From Emticicia agri (GTDB lineage Bacteria; Bacteroidota; Bacteroidia; Cytophagales; Spirosomataceae), in assembly GCA_945860265.1 (NCBI GenBank), contig CAMAQF010000010.1, positions 1 to 64,000 on the forward strand: DNA of 64,000 bases. Reading direction: 5' to 3'. Within the stretch, counting starts at the first letter, position 1. Every line of letters starts with the position of its first letter. The translations under genes and the position numbers were made by a program. A model generated the notes under the pieces. That model was not told the DNA's origin. It ran no database searches and saw only the letters and a list, made by a program, of their open reading frames with translations. This document shows positions 45,503 to 53,158 of the stretch, piece by piece.

Positions 45503-45523
45503 TTATATTAAAGATTCCATTTA
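45488..45523. repeat. 18-bp perfect tandem duplication at the remnant start codon
   Basis: TATTAAAGATTCCATTTA occurs at 45488-45505 and again at 45506-45523 without change. On the minus strand each copy carries an ATG; the outer copy runs into a stop after five codons, the inner one opens the 45502-45374 frame. Confidence 0.85.
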
Positions 45524-45708
45524 TTAATTGATTAATTTAAAATTTAAATATGCAACATCAATTTTCCTATTAATATGAGACATAGTCAATGATAACAAAC
45601 AAATACAATCATTTGTCAAAAAAATTCATAAATCTCCCTTTTAAGAAATCGCTTAATTAATTTAACCGATTTTTTATGTTTTTACAGCAATCTTTATGCC
45701 ACAAATAT

Positions 45709-47886
45709 TTAAAAACGAGTGGAAATTGTGAGGGTAAATCCACGGCCATCAGATGCCCAAATTCCGGGGCCAGGATAGAACTGTGGACGCTTCGTAAAGT
45801 ACTGTTTGTTAGTGGCATTATTAAGGTTGAATTTGAGTAAAATTTTGCTCGAAATTCGGTAAGTAGCATTAACATCTAAAATTCCGTAGGATGGCACAAG
45901 TCCAACACTCCCATTGATAGATGCTTGCACGGTATTGAGGGCATCGGCATAGCTTTTGGCAGTATAACTAAATAAACTCGTTACGCTTAATTTTCGATAA
46001 CGGAAAGTTAGACCATTGCGACTAATAAACTGTGGGGTGCTTTCTACAAAATTTCCTTTGATGCTGACATTTTTTTCGCCAGAAAGAATTTCAGCTTCTA
46101 AATATTTGGCCTCCATCAATGAATTTGAGGAGAAAACTGAAAAATTAGCTATATCATTGATTCTTATATAATATTCGGTAAACATTTCAAGTCCTTTTGT
46201 GAACGAATCTCCGATGTTGGTTCGAAAAATTTGAAATGCACCATTCTCGTCGGTTTGTGCCAAAGTCCCAAGGCGGTTTTTGTAAAGCAATTGAAAATAC
46301 GTCATTTCAACGCGTAAATTTTCAAAGTTTGATTTATATCCGACCTCAAAATTATAGCCATTGGCATCCTTAAGATTATCAGAAGATTTTTCGTAAATAG
46401 ACGCAGGAATAATATCTTTAAAAATCACCGGACGATATGCTTGTGAGAAGCCAGCATAAAAATTTTGCTTAAGAGTAAGCTGATAATCAGCATTTAAGCC
46501 AAACAATGGAAAACGGTGCGGGATAGCATGAGGGAATTTTGAAGCATCATAATAACTAATCATGCCCGACATAATCGACTCGCCCGATTCGATTCTAAAA
46601 CCCGGTGAAACTGCCATTTTTTGCGTGAGATAAATACGATTTTCTACAAAAATGGCAATATTCTGTGTTTTGAAATGCAAATCACGGCCCCAACTTCCTA
46701 CGATACGCATATCAAAATCGTTACCCGTTGAGCCTTTTCCTTGTTGGCGGCGGTGCATATTATTGTTCATCAGTTGCACACCTCCTACTAAAATAGAAGG
46801 CAGTTTTCCAACTCGGTATTCGTGTAAAACACGTAACTCAGAAGTATAACTGTGGTAGTTATCAATATCCACTTGGCGGTTAGTGTATTGCAGCGTAATG
46901 GGATCGATTTTATCAACAACATCTGCATTTTTGTCAAACATTACGCTGTTTCGGCTTCCCAAAATGGCCGATGTAACCCACGAAAGTTTCGTACGATTGC
47001 CCACAGACCAATTAAAAGAAACCGATGGCACATAAATATCAGGACTATAAAAATTTCTCGAACGAATTGATGCCCTCGGATTTGCAGCAAACATGGCATC
47101 GGTTTGCTGACCTGCTAACTGAAAAACGTATTTTGAGTGAGACAAATCGGCTTTTATCGAAAGATTTTGGGTAGGACGATAAGTAACTTGTGCCGAAAAA
47201 GCATCGTAATCGCTGCCGCTATTATCACGGTAGCCATCCGAAACTCGCTTGCAGTAATAAGCATAATAATTCATATTACCGACTTGTCCGCCAACAGCAT
47301 TATAGGTACTCAATAAACCAAATGAACCTATGCTATTGGTACTTTCAAAGTCAAAAACCTTGGTCGAATCACCTTGTTTTGCTACATAATTGAGCATTCC
47401 GCCAAATTGTGAGCCGTATTGTAGTGAACCAGTTCCACGCACCAATTCTATATTCTGGATGGCTTCTAATGGCATCGAATAGTGGCTGGCAGGATAGCCA
47501 TATATATCAGAATTGGTCACAACACCATCTTTACGGATATTAAATTCCCAACCACGGTGCGGGTCAAGTCCACGAGTTGAGACATTTATCTGATTGCCCG
47601 ATCCGTCCATGTCATAAACAAAAACGCCTGGTACTTTAGCAAAAATTTGTCGAGGAGTTTTCTCGGCAATATTGGCATCTAAGCCTGCTACATTTATAAG
47701 TTCAGTCTTTTTTCCAACATAAAGAAATGTTCCTTTGGTGGCAGGAAGACTTTGAATATTAAACTTAAATTGTTGTTCTTTTACTTGTACTTCTTGCAGA
47801 TTCACCACTTTCACCGAATCTGTTTTTTGTTGAGCAAATAAGCCCAAAGGCAATAAAAACCATATAATATATCTAAATTTTTGCAT
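45709..47886 (-). CDS. TonB-dependent outer-membrane receptor, FecA-like
   Basis: A 725-residue receptor with signal peptide MQKFRYIIWFLLPLGLFAQQ. The ATG at 47886 follows a GGGAG-like stretch and is preferred over a frame extension to 47946. The plug (about 60-200) shows TPRQIFAKVPGVFVYDMDGS, GLDPHRGWEFNIRKDG and IQNIELVRGTGSLQYGSQFG. The barrel follows and ends with aromatic GRGFTLTISTRF. It resembles ferric dicitrate (FecA) receptors; it would import a chelated metal or small ligand using TonB energy. No FecR/FecI regulators are next to it. It belongs to the minus-strand barrel and haloperoxidase cluster. Confidence 0.88.
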   Translation of the reverse strand: MQKFRYIIWFLLPLGLFAQQKTDSVKVVNLQEVQVKEQQFKFNIQSLPATKGTFLYVGKKTELINVAGLDANIAEKTPRQIFAKVPGVFVYDMDGSGNQINVSTRGLDPHRGWEFNIRKDGVVTNSDIYGYPASHYSMPLEAIQNIELVRGTGSLQYGSQFGGMLNYVAKQGDSTKVFDFESTNSIGSFGLLSTYNAVGGQVGNMNYYAYYCKRVSDGYRDNSGSDYDAFSAQVTYRPTQNLSIKADLSHSKYVFQLAGQQTDAMFAANPRASIRSRNFYSPDIYVPSVSFNWSVGNRTKLSWVTSAILGSRNSVMFDKNADVVDKIDPITLQYTNRQVDIDNYHSYTSELRVLHEYRVGKLPSILVGGVQLMNNNMHRRQQGKGSTGNDFDMRIVGSWGRDLHFKTQNIAIFVENRIYLTQKMAVSPGFRIESGESIMSGMISYYDASKFPHAIPHRFPLFGLNADYQLTLKQNFYAGFSQAYRPVIFKDIIPASIYEKSSDNLKDANGYNFEVGYKSNFENLRVEMTYFQLLYKNRLGTLAQTDENGAFQIFRTNIGDSFTKGLEMFTEYYIRINDIANFSVFSSNSLMEAKYLEAEILSGEKNVSIKGNFVESTPQFISRNGLTFRYRKLSVTSLFSYTAKSYADALNTVQASINGSVGLVPSYGILDVNATYRISSKILLKFNLNNATNKQYFTKRPQFYPGPGIWASDGRGFTLTISTRF

Positions 47887-47965
47887 AATTCTCTCCCTTT
47901 GAATTCCATAGTAAAAAATAGCAATTACCTTCAAAAGGCTTGCCAATTAATTTAAAAACTGTGTT

Positions 47966-48487
47966 TTAGGCTATCGAATAAATGGGCGGCGGAGCATCAA
48001 CCGTTAAAGAAAAATTATAGTAGAAAGTGTTGATGAAATAATTAAGAAAAGGCAAATCTTCAACCTTATACCAAACCAACATTCTAGAGCGGAATTCGAC
48101 ATAATCTTTGGTAAGATGCTTAGAAAACTCTAATGCTTTTTGGCTGGTCGTTTTATGTTTTTCTGAGAAAAGATTCAGATTTTCGTGAACTTCGTTCAAC
48201 AAAGACATGATGTTATCTCGGCTTATATCAAGTCTTTTGTAGTAAGTGTAGAGCGTATCACCACGATAAACTTGCTCGTAAGATTTGAAGAATTCACCTT
48301 CAAAAATCGCATTGTTGCCATCAATGAGTTCGTTTTTCCATTCTGATTGATAGGGCAACGACAATTGCATTTTAAATACCAGTTTATCGCCTTTAAGCTC
48401 TACAAAACCTGTATCTTTTACAACATTACTTTCCTGCCATTCATTTAACAAAAAAATGAATGTAAAGCTCAGTGCATTGCAAACCAA
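47966..48487 (-). CDS. Small membrane-anchored or exported protein, function unknown
   Basis: A protein of about 173 residues or slightly more, placed 79 bp before the receptor gene. The N-terminus is hydrophobic (LSFTFIFLL), and in the same frame upstream DNA encodes KFLKKLVSIVLLSLLVC, a signal-like stretch. No ATG is available there; the nearest candidates are TTG at 48487 or an ATA at 48530-48532, so the true start is uncertain. The C-terminus is VDAPPPIYSIA. Proteins of this kind often precede TonB-dependent receptors in this phylum, but I do not recognise a named family. Confidence 0.6.
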   Translation of the reverse strand: MVCNALSFTFIFLLNEWQESNVVKDTGFVELKGDKLVFKMQLSLPYQSEWKNELIDGNNAIFEGEFFKSYEQVYRGDTLYTYYKRLDISRDNIMSLLNEVHENLNLFSEKHKTTSQKALEFSKHLTKDYVEFRSRMLVWYKVEDLPFLNYFINTFYYNFSLTVDAPPPIYSIA

Positions 48488-48658
48488 CAGGCTGAGAAGT
48501 ACTATAGAGACCAGTTTTTTCAGAAATTTTATCGAAGATTACTTTACAAAACTAATATAATTATATTGGTCTTGTAGATTTATAACGAAGAATGCGATAA
48601 AAACACAGAATATTTATGATTTTTATCACATTCTTTATCAAAAACTTTTGATTATAAC

Positions 48659-49705
48659 TTAGAAACGGTAAGCATACGTTGCTGATAAAAAATAATCCGC
48701 AAAAGCAGCATCACCTTCTTTGAAACCTGTTACTGTCCAAGTTGGTATTCTATCTCTAACTAAGGCAAAAGGCATAGCCAACATAAACGAACTTTTATGA
48801 CCGCTCCAAATAATGCCTGGCTCTACCGAAAAAATGTATCCTGGACGACGACCACCCAAACTTCCACCGATGGCATCAACGGCTGGTAAACCTTCCAAAC
48901 GTCCGCCCAAACTGATAGCAATATTCTTTTTCGGAAAAATTGCATAAGTCATTCCGACTCTTGCACCAAATTGGTCAGGTACTGAAAAACCGGTCGCTTT
49001 ATTTAATTCTTTCGGGCTAAATAAATAAAATCCATTGAAGTACACAGTCGCTTTTTTAAACGCTGATAAATAGCCTTGAATTTCTATACTTTCGCCCCAA
49101 CCGCTATCGCCCAACTGAATTGATTGGTCAACGGCTTTTACCTGAATATACTCTTTCTTGTCTTTATCAATTTTATGAAATTCATCTTGCACATTAGCAT
49201 TGCCCGTTGGAGCTTTTATTCCTGCACCAATAGCAATATTTCCCTTAGGTGCTGTGTTAGGATTTATCAGCCAATAAGATGCTGATAAACGCATATCGCC
49301 CATTCCTTGCGACTGCGTATGGAAACGAGGATTTGAACCCGCTGGTGTACCATTGCCATAATGCTCATAAAGTGAAGAACGGTCATTGTAAGAAAGTGGC
49401 ACATTAAGCGTAAAACTCAAACGATTGCTAGCGGCATAAGTAAGGCCAAAATCAAAATTATAAGAATCATTGATAACTTCTGTTTTTTGCTCAACACGCT
49501 GAGGTTGTTCTACTTTTCCAACAAAATGTTTGTAAGAATGTAACTTTCTGAAATTAGTTGAAATCTGAAAATCACCAGCGTGCATAAACGCCGAACCGCT
49601 CGGGTTTCCGTTGGCGGTAGCCATTGAGCGAACCGCAATACAACCTTGAGCAAAAGCCCCTATTGAAGCTGAAACAATTGCCAGAGAAAGTAAAAGTTTT
49701 TTCAT
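48659..49705 (-). CDS. Outer-membrane beta-barrel protein (transporter/MetA-pathway phenol-degradation-like)
   Basis: A 348-residue protein with signal peptide ending SIGAFAQ. Alternating strand patterns run through the whole length (FDFGLTYAASNRLSFTLNVP, MGDMRLSASYWLINP, GNIAIGAGIKAPTGNAN) and it ends with FLSATYAYRF, an aromatic barrel end. It resembles porin-like barrels often labelled transporter. The substrate is not known. It lies 67 bp downstream of the haloperoxidase-type lipoprotein gene on the same strand, likely co-transcribed. Confidence 0.75.
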   Translation of the reverse strand: MKKLLLSLAIVSASIGAFAQGCIAVRSMATANGNPSGSAFMHAGDFQISTNFRKLHSYKHFVGKVEQPQRVEQKTEVINDSYNFDFGLTYAASNRLSFTLNVPLSYNDRSSLYEHYGNGTPAGSNPRFHTQSQGMGDMRLSASYWLINPNTAPKGNIAIGAGIKAPTGNANVQDEFHKIDKDKKEYIQVKAVDQSIQLGDSGWGESIEIQGYLSAFKKATVYFNGFYLFSPKELNKATGFSVPDQFGARVGMTYAIFPKKNIAISLGGRLEGLPAVDAIGGSLGGRRPGYIFSVEPGIIWSGHKSSFMLAMPFALVRDRIPTWTVTGFKEGDAAFADYFLSATYAYRF

Positions 49706-49772
49706 TTGTAAAATTGATTATTGTTTTTAATATTTGTTTTCGAATAATACTCTTAATAGTTTCCCTTTGGGT

Positions 49773-51320
49773 TTAGGGGTTTGAACCATCGGCTTTGCCC
49801 CTTGCAATTGCAAATTCGCCGATTTTTGTACCATGTACCAAGCCTAATTCGCAATCTTTTCTGAAATGAATCAAGCCATAAACCCTTGAATCAGAGGCTT
49901 CTTTGGCCTTATAATTCATTTCGGTTGCTTTTGATGGAAAAATTGAACCTAAAACTGTAGCTGCTGCTGCCGAAAACGTAGAGTGCCCAGAAGTGTAAGA
50001 AGGGAAGTTTGGCAAGCCTACCGAAGTTTTTAAACCAAACTGTTGTGGACGTGGTGTATAGTAGTAATATTTCGTATCCCAACAAGCAATACCTGCGTCC
50101 ATTAAAGCTGTACTTACCAATGCCATCGCACGGGCAGTAGCAACTTCACTAAACTTATAATCGTGGCACAGATTAGCCGCTTCTCTGCTCCAATGGCCCG
50201 GCGGAGTATAACTTCCTGCACCATCAGCCCAATAATTAGCAATACGTGCTTGCTCACGGGTTTGAGATTTATTGATTTTCTCCAGCTCTTCATACTCTTT
50301 TTGCCATTCGGCAGAACCTACCACATACGGCATTTTTGGGCGAATACTTTCAAGCATTTTTTTATCAAAATTCCATGTTGTAACTGCTCCGTAATTTGGC
50401 AAAGTTGGTGGACGTACTGGAGCTTCTTGGCTTACCCAAACATCTTTTATGCCGCGGCCTTTAGCAGCTTCAATTTGACCGTCTACGAGTGTTTGATTAT
50501 TGGCTGCACTCATACCATCTACTTTTGCCTTCGCCATTACTTTTGCACCAACGGCTTTTCCGAGTGCATCACCAGCACTAATATCGCTCGGCACATTTAT
50601 TCCTGCCCAAACTCTTGCATTTTTTGCTTCGGCCAATTTAGCATTCAAATATGGCACTTCTCCCGGAAACATTGCAACCAAAATGGTATAAGAAGCGGCG
50701 GCTACAACAGCATCCTCTGATGGATAAGATGGTAAATCAGAAACTGGCAAAAATGCTGAGATTGTAGCATCATTTTTAGATGGTGCTTTGCGATTGTACT
50801 TGAATTTGTAGTTCCAAGTACTCACAAGAGCATCGTACTGTGCAACGCTTAAATAAGCCAAAGCACGGGCAGTGTAGGGTGGATTTGCAAACGGGAACCT
50901 TGGGTCGGCTAGAGGATTAGATGCATCTGGAACTGGGTATTTACCTTCGGCGTTTGATGCTGGCGGAACATTGTAACGTGCTGCCAATTCACGGGCAATT
51001 TCGTTCCAACGATACACTGCTCCTGCTCCCCAATAGGCAATGGCATCTTTGTTTGTAGGAGTAAGCACTGGAAGGATTTTGTTTTTTAATGAATCCAACT
51101 CTTTTAAATAAGAGGCATCTGAACTAGCTTTTGGTGCTGCTACTGCTACTTCACTCGAGGAAGTCAGAATAAATGGCTTCCAATTACCAGCATTTTCGTC
51201 TAATTTAGTCGGAATATAAGCTTCTTTTATTGGCTCTGTTACGGTCTTGTCGCAAGAAAGCAAAAGCCCTCCAATTCCCAAAGTGAGGGTAATTATGAGA
51301 TATTTAAGTATATTTATCAT
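49773..51320 (-). CDS. Vanadium-haloperoxidase/PAP2-type lipoprotein
   Basis: A 515-residue lipoprotein (signal ending LLLSC, C23). All parts of the phosphatase/haloperoxidase site are present: KYYYYTPRP (K-x6-RP), SYTSGHSTFSAAA, and SRVYGLIHFRKD (SR-x5-H-x3-D), unlike the protein at 41750, which lacks the last aspartate. The long helical middle is typical for bacterial haloperoxidase-like proteins. It should be on the periplasmic side or the surface, acting on vanadate-bound peroxide and halide or on phosphoesters. It lies between two barrel genes, with gaps of 59 and 67 bp. Confidence 0.85.
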   Translation of the reverse strand: MINILKYLIITLTLGIGGLLLSCDKTVTEPIKEAYIPTKLDENAGNWKPFILTSSSEVAVAAPKASSDASYLKELDSLKNKILPVLTPTNKDAIAYWGAGAVYRWNEIARELAARYNVPPASNAEGKYPVPDASNPLADPRFPFANPPYTARALAYLSVAQYDALVSTWNYKFKYNRKAPSKNDATISAFLPVSDLPSYPSEDAVVAAASYTILVAMFPGEVPYLNAKLAEAKNARVWAGINVPSDISAGDALGKAVGAKVMAKAKVDGMSAANNQTLVDGQIEAAKGRGIKDVWVSQEAPVRPPTLPNYGAVTTWNFDKKMLESIRPKMPYVVGSAEWQKEYEELEKINKSQTREQARIANYWADGAGSYTPPGHWSREAANLCHDYKFSEVATARAMALVSTALMDAGIACWDTKYYYYTPRPQQFGLKTSVGLPNFPSYTSGHSTFSAAAATVLGSIFPSKATEMNYKAKEASDSRVYGLIHFRKDCELGLVHGTKIGEFAIARGKADGSNP

Positions 51321-51379
51321 TGTTTTTGAACCCCTACCATTAAAGAGAAATATATTTTGATTGGCGAAAGCATTTTAAA

Positions 51380-52297
51380 TTATTTCTTTTCCTCTTTCTT
51401 AAAATAATTCAACTGATACAATAAACCCACCGAAAAGCTCATTGATTGACCAACATTTAGTCCATCAACTACTTTTGCCACTCTTACATTAAAACCAATA
51501 TTTTGAGGTTGATATTTTCCGTAGAAACCTACGCTCGAAGAAGTCATGTTATTGGTCGGAAAAGGCATATCATTACGGCGGATGTTATCGCCACCGACAC
51601 AGGTAAAATGCTCGGCAAAAAATTCAGCCTGAATTCGACCACCATGTTTAATATAACCTAATCTTGCAGCAACATCGTTAGCATTTGGCACACTTACTTC
51701 GTTGGTATTATAGACTCTGCTGTCGGCTTGATAAGCGTCACGGTCAACTTTTATCTTACTTCTTAAAATATAGCTTTCATGTGCAGTAAGATAAACACCC
51801 GATTTGTGCGTGTAGTTAGCAATCAATCGGACAGTAGCAGTTTTAGTTTGTAAACCAATTGACATTGGCAAAAAATCTGGCACGTAATTGCCAACAGGAA
51901 TAGATCCGCCAATTACTCCATGCAATGAAATCCCTTTATCATTTTTGACCAACTGATACTTCAACCAGCCTGATAGGTCTTGGATACCCTTCTGCCCCAT
52001 CAGATTTCCTGCACTGGCTTTTGTGCTTACATAAGGCACACCAACAATGACATTTAACTTATCAGAAATACCGACAGCAACCATTGGCATTACACTCTGA
52101 GTTGTATGTGTACCGATATTAAGGTTTTCACGCATGAGAGAATTTTCCCAGTATTCTTTCCAGCTACTATTGATGTAAGACGCCGCTATACAAGCAGTTC
52201 TTTTAGGCATATAAATAACATCGTGCGGCATTTGAGCATAAACACTTGATGTTAAGCACGCCAAGCATATAAAAGCGTACTTAACTAATGATTTCAT
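51380..52297 (-). CDS. Exported outer-membrane beta-barrel protein, first gene of the cluster
   Basis: A 305-residue protein with signal peptide MKSLVKYAFICLACLTSSVY AQ-type; the ATG at 52297 is preferred over an upstream start at 52333. The mature part shows amphipathic strands (VMPMVAVGISDKLNVIVGVP, ISLHGVIGGSIPVGNYVPDF, TATVRLIANYTHKSGVYLT) and a C-terminal barrel end SFSVGLLYQLNYF. Its strand layout resembles the barrel at 48659. Substrate unknown. It heads the minus-strand run; a perfect dyad lies about 120 bp upstream of its start. Confidence 0.7.
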   Translation of the reverse strand: MKSLVKYAFICLACLTSSVYAQMPHDVIYMPKRTACIAASYINSSWKEYWENSLMRENLNIGTHTTQSVMPMVAVGISDKLNVIVGVPYVSTKASAGNLMGQKGIQDLSGWLKYQLVKNDKGISLHGVIGGSIPVGNYVPDFLPMSIGLQTKTATVRLIANYTHKSGVYLTAHESYILRSKIKVDRDAYQADSRVYNTNEVSVPNANDVAARLGYIKHGGRIQAEFFAEHFTCVGGDNIRRNDMPFPTNNMTSSSVGFYGKYQPQNIGFNVRVAKVVDGLNVGQSMSFSVGLLYQLNYFKKEEKK

Positions 52298-52413
52298 TTT
52301 TCTAGGGTAAAGTTTAAACATTGTGGTGAACAAATGATAATAATATAATTTTTATTTTTTATTGAATTTTATAAAAGATAATGCAAAGAAAATACATTTT
52401 AAATTATTTTCCA

Positions 52414-52440
52414 ATTTTATGGAATATAATTCCATAAAAT
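52414..52440. promoter_or_regulatory. Perfect 12-bp inverted repeat upstream of the barrel gene
   Basis: ATTTTATGGAAT (52414-52425), three-base spacer ATA, ATTCCATAAAAT (52429-52440). Arms match perfectly. Position about 120 bp before the start codon at 52297 is suitable for a dimeric regulator, though a hairpin is equally possible. Confidence 0.5.
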
Positions 52441-52743
52441 ATTCTATTTATTAATTTATTGATATGCTAAAAGTTAAATAAACTTCAAATTCTGACTAAT
52501 TTCTGTCTTTAAATTATCATAATGCGATATTTTCACACATTTTAAATAATTAGAAGATTTAACTCAATTATTTAAAGGGGCTATTTTTGAATACTAAATA
52601 CCATCTATATTTCCATTATATCAGAATTTAATACTTTAAAGTAAATAAATGAAAGGAAATACAGACAATAATCTCAATACATTTCTCTGAATTTCTCAAT
52701 TAAATCTAAGTATCAACTGCTAATTAAATAATATAACTGTAAT

Positions 52744-52761
52744 TTCAGTTGCAAAACTGAA
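52744..52761. promoter_or_regulatory. Candidate BlaI-family operator
   Basis: TTCAGTT (52744-52750), spacer GCAA, AACTGAA (52755-52761): perfect 7-bp dyad ending 25 bp before the regulator start codon. BlaI/MecI repressors bind dyads at this position in their own promoters; the site sequence itself differs from the Staphylococcus one. Confidence 0.45.
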
Positions 52762-52786
52762 TAATTAGTTTTTACTTTGTTTCATC

Positions 52787-53146
52787 ATGGAAGAACTAAC
52801 AAAAACCGAGGAACGCATCATGCAAATTATCTGGGATTTAGACCGATGTTTGGTGCGAGACATCATCGAAAAAATGCCCGATCACCCAAAGCCACCCTAT
52901 AATACGATTTCGTCCGTAGTGAGGCTGTTGGAAAGCAAGGGATTTCTAAGCTATAAGGCTTACGGAAAAACCTATGAGTATTTTCCTATAATATCAAAAG
53001 AAGAATATGGACAACGAAGTTTCAGAAAAGTATTTGCCAATTATTTCGATAATTCGGTAGAAAACCTGCTCTCTTTTATGGCAAAAGAAGAAAATTTGAC
53101 AGAAGAGGAGATTGAAAAACTAAAAAGTTTGATAAACAGTCGCTAA
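52787..53146 (+). CDS. BlaI/MecI/CopY-family transcriptional repressor
   Basis: A 119-residue winged-helix repressor: LTKTEERIMQIIWDLDRCLV then YNTISSVVRLLESKGFLSYK as recognition helix and wing (VRLLESKGFL then YKAYGKTYEYFPI). The C-terminal helices form the dimer region and contain the segment usually cut by the partner protease. The next gene, 12 bp downstream, encodes that M56 protease-like sensor. It probably represses the pair through the dyad at 52744-52761. Confidence 0.92.
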   Translation: MEELTKTEERIMQIIWDLDRCLVRDIIEKMPDHPKPPYNTISSVVRLLESKGFLSYKAYGKTYEYFPIISKEEYGQRSFRKVFANYFDNSVENLLSFMAKEENLTEEEIEKLKSLINSR

Positions 53147-53158
53147 ATAATTTACCAC

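Larger units (their letters stand above)
52298..52786. other. 489-bp divergent regulatory region with two dyads
   Basis: No coding frame is credible. It separates the barrel/haloperoxidase run (minus) from the BlaI/BlaR-type genes (plus) and holds the two palindromes listed separately. The DNA is extremely AT-rich and probably contains both promoters. Confidence 0.6.
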
